A DNA stretch of 64,000 nt from Actinospineispora acaciae DSM 45401. Lineage in GTDB: Bacteria > Actinomycetota > Actinomycetes > Mycobacteriales > Pseudonocardiaceae. A model generated the notes under the pieces. The model worked only from the letters and a program-made list of their open reading frames with translations, ran no database searches and was not told the DNA's origin. A program made the translations under genes and the position numbers. Shown piece by piece: positions 48,468-56,744 of the stretch. Every line of letters starts with the position of its first letter. Position 1 is the stretch's first letter. The DNA lies in NCBI RefSeq assembly GCF_000620785.1, contig NZ_JIAI01000005.1, forward strand, positions 310,001-374,000, given 5' to 3'.

Positions 48468-48840
48468 GGTCCAGCCCTCGCGCTCTGGCGTGGCGGATGT
48501 TCGCTATCCGCCGCATCTCCGTCGACCGGTCTACCGCCTTCTGAGCTTCCTTCTCGGCCTCGTCCGGGAGCTTCAAGAACCGCATCATGGACGTGAACGC
48601 CGACCGGTGCTGTCGAAGCTCTTGGATCATCCCGTTAATCACGAGCTGGCCCTGACTCCCACGAACCATGGTCGGCGCCTCGGCCAACTCGGCTTCCAGA
48701 CGGGCGATCAGGTCCAGCTCCCGCGCTGCCTGCTCTAACACCCGATGCTCATCGGGCCTTAGCTCGTACAGCTCGGTGATCTCTTTCCAGAACGACCGAC
48801 CGGCCGAACCTAGTCCGGCCGGGGCACGTTTACTTTTCAT
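48457..48840 (-). CDS. P27-type phage terminase small subunit-like protein
   Basis: A 127-residue protein with the pattern of actinophage small terminases: APAGLGSAGRSFWKEITELYELRPDEHRVLEQAARELDLIARLEAEL, then VRGSQGQLVINGMIQELRQHRSAFTSMMRFLKLPDE. It would recognise pac/cos DNA and hand it to a large terminase, but no large subunit, portal or capsid gene is near. A lone terS is the hallmark of phage satellites that redirect helper packaging. The identification is by sequence pattern only. Confidence 0.75.
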   Translation of the reverse strand: MKSKRAPAGLGSAGRSFWKEITELYELRPDEHRVLEQAARELDLIARLEAELAEAPTMVRGSQGQLVINGMIQELRQHRSAFTSMMRFLKLPDEAEKEAQKAVDRSTEMRRIANIRHARARGLDRGA

Positions 48841-49123
48841 TACTGATCCAATCGGCCACCGAGGGCCAAATCACAAGGTCAACCGCACGCAGGACCAGGC
48901 TGCCGCATTACGGCCCGATCTTTAAGGCCCCCAAGGGGGTGCCTCCCTGGGGGCCGATCACCATTTGCGGTTGTGTCGTCAATCTAATGCACAGATCCGC
49001 GATGGTCAAGCGGCCAATGCACACTATCTCAATGCAGTGCCACAGCAGCGCACCATCTGTCCGTAGCAGGTCTACACGCAAGCCGTAGTAGTGCACACCG
49101 CTGCTATGTCAGGCCGCTAAGTG
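48841..49123. other. Gap between small island genes, with a GC-rich hairpin
   Basis: About 280 bp. 48926-48955 forms a hairpin (GGCCCCC ... GGGGGCC, with an inner CAAGGGGGTG segment) that may terminate or process the minus-strand transcript before terS. A 62-residue minus ORF (48908-49096) has no RBS or domain and is not called. Confidence 0.5.
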
Positions 49124-49321
49124 CTAGCGGTCAAACGGGGTCGGCTCCTCGTGCTCCCCGAGGAACAAATCTCGAACGACCTCACAGGTCACCGTAGACC
49201 GCTGCCGAGAGTCGGCCACCATATCCTCTATAGCTATTGCGATGTCCGACTCTGTCGACTTAGAACGCGACTCGGCCTCTCCGTTTTCAAGCTGACCGAT
49301 CACGTACTGATGCAGATCCAT
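49124..49321 (-). CDS. Hypothetical 65-residue protein
   Basis: A small acidic protein (MDLHQYVIGQLENGEAESRS ... DIAIAIEDMVADSRQRSTVTCEVVRDLFLGEHEEPTPFDR). The ATG has an AAGGAG RBS five nt upstream that overlaps the stop of the preceding gene, so coupled translation is likely. No domain recognised. Part of the minus-strand run leading to terS. Confidence 0.66.
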   Translation of the reverse strand: MDLHQYVIGQLENGEAESRSKSTESDIAIAIEDMVADSRQRSTVTCEVVRDLFLGEHEEPTPFDR

Positions 49322-49330
49322 TGGTGCTCC

Positions 49331-49862
49331 TTAGTTGACTAGTGCGGATTCCATGAGCGTGATCCGGGCCTCTCGGGCCTCGGACGGGTGGTCACGAAGC
49401 TTGAGCGGAATGTTCTTGAACGGCAGTGCGGCGAACGGCATGACCGGCTTGTAAGCCTCGGCTTGGTCGATTAGCCCGGTCTCGCCGATCATCTGTCCGG
49501 CTCGCTGTGCCTGGCCGTCGTTCTGAGGCGTGCCGAGGAGGTAGACCTCTTCCACGTAGTCCGGTAGGCCCTCGGGCAACGGCGGGTGCCTCTCATCCAG
49601 GTGACCGAGGATCGTCCCGAGCATCCGGTACGGGCGGTAGATCGCGTGCAACTCTGCCGCTAACGGCTGGCTGTCCTGGATGGCTTGGTGCTCCTCCGGC
49701 GAGTACGCGAAGGGGCCTAATGGGAGGTGCCGGGGAAGCCACGGGGCAGACTCGGGTCCGGTAGCGGCCGGCGGGTGAGCACTCATACGGCCAGGCATCC
49801 GATGCCTACGGCTAGACCGTGCCCCCGCTGGGCGTGAGGAGGACGAGACCGCTGATGGGGTG
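49331..49862 (-). pseudogene. 3' fragment of a gene split by the IS110 element
   Basis: The frame continues from the 5' fragment (51200-51632) when the sequence between the two ATGGGGTG copies is removed: ...NRLDTP joins SAVSSSSRPAGARSS.... This part encodes about 174 residues including GPFAYSPEEHQAIQDSQPLAAELHAIYRPYRMLG and LPDYVEEVYLLGTPQNDGQAQRAGQMIGETGL, ending ARITLMESALVN. It could still be translated on its own from ATG 49786 (151 residues). Unknown family. Confidence 0.68.
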
Positions 49863-51207
49863 ACGTGCCCGCTCGTGTGGCGTGAGCACTGATCCATTAG
49901 GCCGCTGGTGTTCCTCTTCCACGCTGCCAGGGACAGGTTGGGAGAGCGCCTGGAGGATATGTGCTGTTCGTGGGGGATGACTGGGCTGAAGATCATCATG
50001 ATGTCGAGCTTCAGGACGCGACCGGGCGCCGTGTGGCGCGGGCTCGCCTGCCGGAGGGCATCGCTGGTGTTGCCCGGCTACATGAGCTGATCGGTGAGCA
50101 TCTGGCTGAGGATGGCGAGCCGGAGCAGGTGGCGCTCGGGATCGAGACCGATCGCGGTCCCTGGGTGGCCGCGTTGATCGCGGCCGGATACACGGTCTAC
50201 GCGGTCAACCCGCGCCAGGTGGCGCGGTATCGGGAGCGGCACGGCACCTCGGGCGCGAAGAGCGATGCCGGGGACGCGCACACGCTGGCCGACATGGCGC
50301 GCACCGACCGCCACCAGCTACGCCCGGTCGCCGGTGACAGTGCGCGGGCACAGGCGGTGAAGGTAGTGGCGCGGGCGCATCAGACGCTGATCTGGGACCG
50401 GCACCGGCACATGTTGCGGCTGCGTAGTGCGCTGCGCGAGTTCTTCCCCGCCGCGCTGGATGCCTTCGACGATCTGACCGCGCCGGATGCGCTGGAACTG
50501 CTGGCCAAGGCGCCGAACCCGGAACGTGCGGCCAGGTTGTCGCGAGCGCAGATCGCCGGCGCGCTCACACGTGCTCGTCGCCGCGATGTCGAGGGCAAGG
50601 CCGCGACGATGCAGGCGGCGTTGCGCGCCGAGCAGCTGACCCAACCGTCGACCGTGGCCGCCGCCTACGCGGTAACGGTGCGGTCGCTGGCCAGCGTGAT
50701 CGCCACCTTCAACACCGAGATCGCGCAGATGGAAGAGCAGGTGAAGCAGTGTTTTGGCCGGACCCGGGCCGCTGAAATCTATCTGTCCCAGCCCGGTCTG
50801 GGACAGATCCTGGCGGCCCGGGCCCTCGGCGAGTTCGGCGACGACCCGACCCGCTACGCCACCGCGCGCAACCGCAAGAACTACGCCGGCACCAGCCCGA
50901 TCACCCGGGCCTCCGGCAAGCGCAAGACCGTGCTGGCCCGCTTCATCCACAACGACCGGCTCACCGACGCCCTGCACCAGCAGGCCTTCTGCGCCCTGAA
51001 CGCCTCGCCTGGAGCGCGCGCCTACTACGACCGGCTCCGCGGCCGTGGCGCGAACCACCACGCCGCGCTGCGCCAGCTATCCAACCGGCTGGTCGGCATC
51101 CTGCACGGCTGCCTCAAAACCGGCACCACCTACGACGAACGCACCGCCTGGGCACACCACAATCAAGATCAACAAAACGCTACTTGACAACCAAAGCCCA
51201 TGGGGTG
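49863..51207 (+). mobile_element. IS110-family insertion sequence
   Basis: Contains one DEDD-type transposase gene. I place the ends using the 8-bp repeats ATGGGGTG at 49855-49862 and 51200-51207, whose recombination restores a reading frame on the minus strand; the exact end within the repeat is undetermined. Length about 1.35 kb, with roughly 98 bp upstream and 20 bp downstream of the transposase. No terminal inverted repeats are seen, as expected for IS110. Confidence 0.75.
49961..51187 (+). CDS. IS110-family transposase
   Basis: A 408-residue transposase with the RuvC-like DEDD domain: D6 (FVGDDWAEDHHDVEL), E62 (GIETDRGPW), D102 and D105 (AKSDAGDAHTLADMAR). The C-terminal Transposase_20 domain (LSQPGLGQILAARALGEFGDDPTRYATARNRKNYAGTSPITRASGKRK) carries the candidate catalytic serine in GTSPITRAS. 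It appears intact. GTG 49961 is the start. IS110 enzymes are guided by a bridge RNA from a non-coding end of the element. Confidence 0.92.
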   Translation: MLFVGDDWAEDHHDVELQDATGRRVARARLPEGIAGVARLHELIGEHLAEDGEPEQVALGIETDRGPWVAALIAAGYTVYAVNPRQVARYRERHGTSGAKSDAGDAHTLADMARTDRHQLRPVAGDSARAQAVKVVARAHQTLIWDRHRHMLRLRSALREFFPAALDAFDDLTAPDALELLAKAPNPERAARLSRAQIAGALTRARRRDVEGKAATMQAALRAEQLTQPSTVAAAYAVTVRSLASVIATFNTEIAQMEEQVKQCFGRTRAAEIYLSQPGLGQILAARALGEFGDDPTRYATARNRKNYAGTSPITRASGKRKTVLARFIHNDRLTDALHQQAFCALNASPGARAYYDRLRGRGANHHAALRQLSNRLVGILHGCLKTGTTYDERTAWAHHNQDQQNAT

Positions 51208-51632
51208 TCTAGCCGGTTCGGTTGGCCAAGCTCCGGGAGCCCTACGCAAGCCTGCTCGAAGCTTGGGGCTACGGCGTTGAACGCAGCAGCGAGGGACGAC
51301 AAGAGGTCGTACTCGTGCTCGGCCAGGGCGACCATCACCCGCTGGTGCTGGACAGCGAGGAGGGCTTCCTCGACTGTCTGGGTGACGGCGTAGTCGGTCG
51401 CGTAGGCCAGCGCGAGCGCGTCCAGGGCCTTCGCCACGTCCTGCTTGGTCTCGGCTGCCTGGAGCGCGCTGAGCGCCTTCCGGGTCGGCTCTCCTGGCGT
51501 GTGCTTGATCGTGGCGAAGCTCAGCGCCTTGGTGAGCTCGGCTGGCACCTTGGTGCCGATCGCGGTCAGCGTTTGAGCTAGCTCACGGGTCCGCCGGATC
51601 GTGAGCATCTGATGAGCCTTGTTGTCGATCAT
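51180..51632 (-). CDS. 5' fragment of the IS110-interrupted hypothetical gene
   Basis: ATG 51632 with a perfect AGGAGG RBS starts a helical protein (MIDNKAHQMLTIRRTRELAQ ... DVAKALDALALAYATDYAVTQTVEEALLAVQHQRVMVALAEHEYDLLSSLAAAFNAV). After NRLDTP (residue 144) the frame runs into the IS and stops six codons later. The uninterrupted protein would be about 318 residues. No known domain. It follows the small wHTH gene with a 9-nt gap in the minus-strand island operon. Confidence 0.72.
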   Translation of the reverse strand: MIDNKAHQMLTIRRTRELAQTLTAIGTKVPAELTKALSFATIKHTPGEPTRKALSALQAAETKQDVAKALDALALAYATDYAVTQTVEEALLAVQHQRVMVALAEHEYDLLSSLAAAFNAVAPSFEQACVGLPELGQPNRLDTPWALVVK

Positions 51633-51641
51633 GTGTGCCTC

Positions 51642-51827
51642 CTACTGGTGAGCGATGTCAGCGGTGGCGTAGAGGGCCACCGCCTTCTTGTCCTTGACGT
51701 AAGCCCCCGCCGGCTTCAGGGTCTCGGTCCAGCGGCGTGCCGTGCGGTCGGTCACGCCGTACAGGGTGGGGATGTCGTCACGGGCCACCAACGTGACCGT
51801 CTGCTCGATTTGCCGCTTAGACGGCAT
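51642..51827 (-). CDS. Small winged-HTH (AlpA/excisionase-like) protein
   Basis: A 61-residue DNA-binding protein: TLVARDDIPTLYGVTDRTARRWTETLKPAGAYVKDKKAVALYATADIAH, with an HTH in IPTLYGVTDRTARRW and a basic wing. The size and layout suit an excisionase or AlpA-type activator of an integrative element. ATG 51827 has GGAAGG as RBS. It lies between the XRE repressor gene and the IS-split gene in the same direction. Confidence 0.7.
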   Translation of the reverse strand: MPSKRQIEQTVTLVARDDIPTLYGVTDRTARRWTETLKPAGAYVKDKKAVALYATADIAHQ

Positions 51828-51947
51828 GGTGCACCTTCCAAATTCCGGACATTGGGTTTCTAGCGCCGCTGGTCACAGGCTCGCGTTCTTCCCGGAACGC
51901 GAATCTGAGCGACTTTTTCGGCTTCCGAGGGGTAGGACACCGGGGAG

Positions 51948-52043
51948 CTAGGTTCGATGGCTCTGAGTGCTACCCCGTCGGCAGTAATCACAGTCCAGGG
52001 GTGGCAGCAGCAGCCGACGCAGCTTCCGCAACCAGGCGGTCAT
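51948..52043 (-). CDS. 31-residue ORF coupled to the XRE repressor
   Basis: ATG overlaps the XRE stop (ATGA). The peptide MTAWLRKLRRLLLPPLDCDYC... is basic and hydrophobic with a CxxC pair near its C-terminus. It is too short for family assignment. The tight coupling suggests that it is translated. Confidence 0.45.
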   Translation of the reverse strand: MTAWLRKLRRLLLPPLDCDYCRRGSTQSHRT

Positions 52044-52297
52044 GCCGCACTCTCCGGGAGCAGATTCGGAAGGCCCTCGCGGAGGTCGTCCTGTGTGACA
52101 CCCAACAGGCGGGCAACCCTCGACAGGTTCGCCTCGGTCGGGACGGTGGCGCCTTTGATCCACAGGGCCAGCGTTGACGGGCTTACCCCGCAGCGTCTCG
52201 CAAAATCAATCTTGCTGAGTCCCGAGCGGGTTACCGCTCGCTGGACTCCGATACTCAGCGCCGAGCGCTCCACATCGGGAAGCTCGATCGTCATCAT
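52040..52297 (-). CDS. Small XRE-family repressor of the island
   Basis: An 85-residue Cro/CI-type HTH protein: GVQRAVTRSGLSKIDFARRCGVSPSTLALWIKGATVPTEANLSRVARLLGVTQDDLREGLPNLL. ATG 52297 with AAAGGAT upstream is preferred over ATG 52321. A palindromic 12-mer (52323-52334) lies 26 bp before the start, and its exact reverse complement lies before the integrase, so this is the best candidate for the island's maintenance repressor. Confidence 0.82.
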   Translation of the reverse strand: MMTIELPDVERSALSIGVQRAVTRSGLSKIDFARRCGVSPSTLALWIKGATVPTEANLSRVARLLGVTQDDLREGLPNLLPESAA

Positions 52298-52322
52298 GCC
52301 TATCCTTTCTGTACTCATCATC

Positions 52323-52334
52323 GGTCAGGTGACC
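52323..52334. promoter_or_regulatory. Candidate XRE operator, second copy
   Basis: GGTCA-GG-TGACC (with flanking C and G a 14-bp palindrome with a 2-nt centre), located just upstream of the XRE gene. Identical in reverse complement to 42086-42097. Confidence 0.55.
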
Positions 52335-52697
52335 GCAAAGAATCAGACCCCTTCCGGCGCCTGGCGAAGGCCGGCGCTACGCGAGGAGTCGAGAACTGAA
52401 CACCCGGGGCAGAGCAGGAGCATCTAACCGGCGGTCAACTACCGCCTTTGCCCTCCCCATATCTAGAGGTGTTCCAAACGCTAAAGCGGAACATCGTGTG
52501 ACGGGGACCGCACTGCCCGACCTGCCCCTCACTCAGTCAGTAGGTGTCGACCGGGCAGCTTTGTGACAGGCCGGTGACACGAATCACTCCGAATGGGAGG
52601 CGTCCACCTTGCCGGCCATAGGTTCTCCATCTCGCCCACTCCTCACTATGTAAGTGGGTGTCCATCGGCCGATTGCAGGGACATCGCGGGATCATTT

Positions 52698-52950
52698 TCA
52701 CCCATTTGGTAGCGAGTACAGCCCGGCCTCGCTGATCACCGTCATGTCTCTGTGCGGTACCACGTCCCCAGGCGTAACGATTCGTTCCGTGTGGGCCTGA
52801 TCTGCACGTACGTGGTCTCGGATCGCCTTACGGCCGTTGCTGAACCCGAGCGCGTGGCACACGTCCCTTGGGGACGAACCACAGCTCACCGGTGGCCGTG
52901 GAACCGGCTGGTCGCCGCCAGGGTCGGAACAGTAGTCCGCCCCTTCTCGT
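52698..52950 (-). pseudogene. BRO-N domain antirepressor remnant
   Basis: Minus-strand translation gives GELWFVPK, then after a one-base shift near 52866 DVCHALGFSNGRKAIRDHV ... IVTPGD ... VISEAGLYSLPNG and a stop. This is the classic BRO-N pattern (WFVAKDVC.ALG.SN.RKAI ... VISEAGLY). The extra G in a GGG run breaks the frame and the C-terminal half is missing. A phage-type antirepressor remnant. Confidence 0.75.
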
Positions 52951-53066
52951 CATCCGGGAGACGACCGGACACTGCGTTCTCCGAGGTCGGGCTATGGGTG
53001 ACCTGAAGTCACGCATCCATGAACCGCGTTTTGCGAGGTCAGAGCCTAACGGCCTTTCGGTCCGGT

Positions 53067-53103
53067 AGTCCCGAGCTGCGGAAGCTCAAGGGCTCGTTGC
53101 CGG
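53067..53103 (+). repeat. 37-bp coding-like repeat, copy 1
   Basis: Matches 53402-53438 with three differences, all at third codon positions in the frame SPELRKLKGSLP. In this copy the frame continues EAASLRTEV and stops. Confidence 0.6.
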
Positions 53104-53401
53104 AAGCAGCCAGCCTCAGGACTGAAGTCTGACCCAAACCTTTTGGTTCAGTTTGGAAGGCGCCAGCCGTGGCCCCGTAAGGCCGGTCCGCCGTAAATAT
53201 CACCTCAGTTCTGCTGACGTCATCTTCGTCAAGCCCAGGGCTGAGCTAGGAAAGCTAGCCCAGTTCCGGAATGCGGCCTTGCCCGCGCTATGGCCTTGTC
53301 GTGCCGTGCGGGAGAGGGTCGCCATTCGGCACCGCGAAGGGCTGGAGTCCAGCGGGTACCGGGTGCTGCGATGTCAGGAGCTACATGACTTCCGGTCATC
53401 T

Positions 53402-53438
53402 AGTCCTGAGCTGCGGAAACTCAAGGGCTCGTTACCGG
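53402..53438 (+). repeat. 37-bp coding-like repeat, copy 2
   Basis: Encodes the same SPELRKLKGSLP peptide as copy 1 with synonymous differences only. Weaker similarity extends about 30 bp upstream in both copies (GTCAG...GAGC, CGGTC). Confidence 0.6.
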
Positions 53439-53939
53439 TGGTAACGAGGCTCAAGTTCGTATCCGGCTCGCTCGCTCTGGAACCTGCTAGTCACCCCCAT
53501 GGGTCAGCGGTGCAGATGCCCTTAGCCCTCGCTCTTACGGCGCCAGGTCGGGCCGAGCACGTGCGGGGGCGTCGGGAGAAGATCGTCTTCCACCCCGGAT
53601 CTACTTCTTCCTCGATGTTGGTGATCGAATGTTTAGTCGACTGGTGCCTTCAAGCAAGCGACAGTTGCAAGTCAGGTACAAGCCCGAGGTTGAACCTTGT
53701 ACGCCGTGCACAAGATCAGCAGGATGCTCGTGATCTGTCTGTGATGCGTTTAAGAGTCAGCTTCGAGGCTCGTGGCAAAACCATGTTATGGCCGTTGCGG
53801 GATCGTTACGTCTGGCACGATGATGACCCTCGCACCGACCACAGGTCGGCGACAAGCATCGGAAGCAACCTGCCGAGGGCAGGGTTGCAATTTTGGACTC
53901 AGCGGGTAGGTCGCGCGCCTGCCCGAGAGGGGGACCGTG

Positions 53940-54647
53940 ATGTCACTCGTAGCGTTCGCCGTCGTCCGGGGGCTAGCTTGCGTTGTAGCCGCTGCCACGA
54001 CGTTCGCTGTGCCAGGCCCGTCATTCGCCCAGTCGCCGCCTCCGGCGCGGGTACCAGCTCAACCTAGTTCGGGCTTCTGCTGGAACGCAAAGCTGTCGGG
54101 GAATCCTGTGGCCGAGTTGCAGTTTGTACGTAAGTTATCGGACGATTTCTCTGAACGCGGCATTCTTAATCGAGTCTATAGCCCTAAGGCTGGACCGTTG
54201 GACTTGAACTACTCACTGACACGAAAGATTGACGTTCATTCTCAAACCGAAGTTGGCACTTCGGGTGAGCTGGGCGCAGAAGCGGAGGGAGCAAAGGCTT
54301 CAGTGGGGATCACATTTAAGCAGACATGGGGGGTTGACGTCGGAAAGTCCGCCACTGCGGGAGATACTGCACATTTCGATATTCCCGCAGACGGCAAAGA
54401 GTACGTCGCGGAGATTGGCTCGAAGGTACGACACTTCAATTTCTTGGTCAAGTTTTATTGCGACGAGCAGCATAAAGAACCGACCGGTACGAGTATGCCA
54501 GTGGACGCCTATGAAGTGTGCGGCGCCGCCGTGAGGCTTGTTCGTGCAGACGATCCCGACTTGAGTAAGTCCACCGAAGGAAGCTGGGAGTGGTACCGAG
54601 GGAACAATCCCGATCCATTCGAATACCATCCGTGCGGCAGGAAGTAA
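53940..54647 (+). CDS. Secreted protein of unknown function (island cargo)
   Basis: A 235-residue protein with a signal peptide (MSLVAFAVVRGLACVVAAAT ... GPSFAQ, cleavage probably after AQS or nearby). The mature part has four or more Cys (GFCWNAK, KFYCDEQ, YEVCGAA, YHPCGRK) for disulfides, and a beta-rich body (LDLNYSLTRKIDVHSQTEVGTSGELGAEAEGAKASVGITFKQTWGVDVG). No family recognised; the glycine-rich SGELGAEAEGAKASVG stretch resembles pore- or amyloid-type beta segments but this is speculation. ATG 53940 has GAGGGGGA upstream. GC content is clearly below the chromosome. Confidence 0.75.
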   Translation: MSLVAFAVVRGLACVVAAATTFAVPGPSFAQSPPPARVPAQPSSGFCWNAKLSGNPVAELQFVRKLSDDFSERGILNRVYSPKAGPLDLNYSLTRKIDVHSQTEVGTSGELGAEAEGAKASVGITFKQTWGVDVGKSATAGDTAHFDIPADGKEYVAEIGSKVRHFNFLVKFYCDEQHKEPTGTSMPVDAYEVCGAAVRLVRADDPDLSKSTEGSWEWYRGNNPDPFEYHPCGRK

Positions 54648-54868
54648 TAGTTTGATCTGCTCGCCTGGACCGCTCGGAGCTTCGTGTTCCTCATGTCGTC
54701 GCACTGATGCGGTGAATCTTTGGCAGCGGGCGTCCGTAGACCATGCATGAGTTGCTAGAGACGACAGCTGTTCGAACCCGTAAGCGGGCCGACCATGACC
54801 GGGTAACGCGGACCTGGCTTACCGCCTTCATGCCGGTGGTCTGGCCCATGCACTGGTCGGAATCAGCG

Positions 54869-56383
54869 CTACCTCGGTAGCTCGTGCTCGTCCTCGAACC
54901 GGCGCCGGATCTCGTCCTCGTCATCAGGTTCGACATCGGGTGCAGCGGCGCCACGGTCGCTCTGGTGATAGCTCCAGCGTTGGAGGTCGTGACTGTCTGC
55001 CTGCCGCCGCGCCTTGTCGGCCGCGCCGGTCTGCTCGGCGATCCGATCGAGGTCGGTTTCGTCGCCGATTGCCCGCCAGCCCTCCTCGGTCTTCTCTGCG
55101 AGGCCGAAGGCAGCCAGCCGCTTCACGGCATCCTTCACCGTGGTCTTGCCGCGATGAGTCATCTCGACCAGCGAGGGCACGGTCTGCGGACCGTGCCGGC
55201 GTAATGCACTCCAAACCAGGCCAGCCGACTTCCCCAACCCCGATCCGGCCCTGAAGGCCGGATGCCATACCCACGGGTCGGGAATCACCGCATCTGTTAC
55301 TTCTATTCCTGGGGGGACGGTAGCAAGTGCGGTAGTTTCCGACCCCCGCCTGAACCGATACCCGTCCGCCTGCCGTGGCCCATTCTCGATACGAGCCAGG
55401 CAACCAGCGGCCACCAGCCGCGCCAGGGCCTTCCTGGTCGTCTGGTCTGAGCCGAGCTGGGCAACCTCGGTGATCCGGCGGACACCGAACGTCGGTTCCC
55501 TGGTCCCGTGCTCCACGGCCAGCGAGCACAGGGCCAGCATCACCGCCCGATCGGTCAGGCCGCTACGCCCCGACCACGATGCCGCGTGCACAGCAGCGAC
55601 CACGCTGCCGACAACATCCCCCACCGGTTCCGGCGCGAACGTCGCCGCGTTCGCTGCCTTGTCCCAGGTCCGGACCAAGAACGCATCTACGTCCCGGCGC
55701 TGGTCTTGCAGCTCGTGAGCCTTGGCGCCACCCGCGTTGTCCCGGTTCAGCATCGCCGCCCGGAACTCGTCGAGACTGCCGCCGCTCAACCGCATCCGAG
55801 CAGCGATGGACAACGCCATAGCCGAGCGGTTCCCGTCGAACCGCCCCTCGGTGTCGCCCTCCTCAATCAGCCGGATATCGGCATCTGACAGGTTCCGAAA
55901 CCTGTCCGGCGGTCCCAGTACCTCCAGGGCCTCCACGACGCTCTCAGGGCGAATGAGGGCCGGTTCCAGGCCCAACCGATGCGGAGCCAGCGGCGGCCGG
56001 ATCGACTTCCGGAACGCAACCCCCGGGAACCCCTCCGCGCGAAGATGATCGGTGACCGCCTCGACCTGACTTCCGGCCCAAACGAAGAGATGCCGGCGTC
56101 CGTCCTGACCCGAGGCAACTGTGAGCGTCGAAAGGCCGGAGTCCTCACACAACTTTCGGGCACGCTCGCCCAGTTCGACTAGCTCCGGGCTATCCAGGTC
56201 CAGAGCAATCAAGCCGCGCTTGACCTCTACCGTGAAAGCTCGGCCGGACTCAACAGCATCCCGAATCGACACGAACCCATCGGATGTATTGTCCGGACTG
56301 ATCAAGAGTGCGTTTCCGCCAGCACGGACCACCGCCAGCGCCAGCGACTCGACCATCTCAACTCTTTCACCGCTACGCGCCAT
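54869..56383 (-). CDS. Primase-like replication protein (AEP-type N-terminus, wHTH C-terminus)
   Basis: A 504-residue protein at the right edge of the island. The N-terminal region has an AEP/prim-pol-like layout: EVKRGLIALDLDSPELVEL (metal-binding D-x-D), LTVASGQDGRRHLFVWAG (conserved S...H) and FRKSIRPPLAPHRLG. A middle helical part (RFDGNRSAMALSIAARMRLSGGSLDEFRAAMLN) resembles a primase C-terminal domain. Two winged helices follow (VRRITEVAQLGSDQTTRKALARLVAAGCLARI; SLVEMTHRGKTTVKDAVKRLAAFGLAE). It probably initiates island replication. Start overlaps a 42-residue ORF. Confidence 0.76.
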   Translation of the reverse strand: MARSGERVEMVESLALAVVRAGGNALLISPDNTSDGFVSIRDAVESGRAFTVEVKRGLIALDLDSPELVELGERARKLCEDSGLSTLTVASGQDGRRHLFVWAGSQVEAVTDHLRAEGFPGVAFRKSIRPPLAPHRLGLEPALIRPESVVEALEVLGPPDRFRNLSDADIRLIEEGDTEGRFDGNRSAMALSIAARMRLSGGSLDEFRAAMLNRDNAGGAKAHELQDQRRDVDAFLVRTWDKAANAATFAPEPVGDVVGSVVAAVHAASWSGRSGLTDRAVMLALCSLAVEHGTREPTFGVRRITEVAQLGSDQTTRKALARLVAAGCLARIENGPRQADGYRFRRGSETTALATVPPGIEVTDAVIPDPWVWHPAFRAGSGLGKSAGLVWSALRRHGPQTVPSLVEMTHRGKTTVKDAVKRLAAFGLAEKTEEGWRAIGDETDLDRIAEQTGAADKARRQADSHDLQRWSYHQSDRGAAAPDVEPDDEDEIRRRFEDEHELPR

Positions 56384-56501
56384 CGCGGGACTCCCATGAG
56401 AGTCGTTCGAGTCGCTGTCCCGTGCTCAGCACCCGCAGCTTGCGGTACCCCATCTCCGACGTGATCCTCTCGACCGTCTCCGCGTCTACTGCACCGGTCA
56501 T
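56373..56501 (-). CDS. Possible 42-residue ORF coupled to the primase gene
   Basis: MTGAVDAETVERITSEMGYR ... WESRDGA ends with TAG inside the primase start region (ATGGCGCGTAG), so a coupled arrangement is possible. There is no strong RBS; a GTG six codons earlier is an alternative. No domain. Confidence 0.3.
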   Translation of the reverse strand: MTGAVDAETVERITSEMGYRKLRVLSTGQRLERLSWESRDGA

Positions 56502-56744
56502 GTTCGTTATGCCCGGCACGTGGCACGCCCGACGCGAAGCCAGCGCGCACCACCTCAGGACTCATCGCACAGGCCGCCGAAGCCGCTACCCACCGCACGC
56601 GATCGGAGCAGCGGTATCGGGTCCCGCTATCGGCGCCCTGAACCGCTCACCGAGCGCCGATGTACGTAGCCCCGCCCAGGTGGAGCGGCGGCCTCCTGGT
56701 GGCTCTTGGGGGCTCGCTAGGACTCGATCGTGGCCCGGTCTACG

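Larger units (their letters stand above)
52335..53939. other. 1.6-kb region of decayed sequence inside the island
   Basis: No intact gene recognised. It holds a frameshifted BRO-N antirepressor remnant (minus strand, about 52698-52950) and two 37-bp near-repeats (53067-53103 and 53402-53438) encoding the same peptide. The long plus frame 53153-54067 lacks RBS and domain character. It may also contain the island's replication origin; I see no clear iterons. Confidence 0.55.

Noticed and set aside
48908..49096. 62-residue minus ORF between small island genes
   Set aside because: No RBS, starts from GTG, and includes a terminator-like hairpin; not distinguishable from chance.
53153..54067. 304-codon plus frame in the island gap
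   Set aside because: No RBS, no domain, includes one of the degenerate 37-bp repeats and overlaps the start of the secreted-protein gene out of frame.
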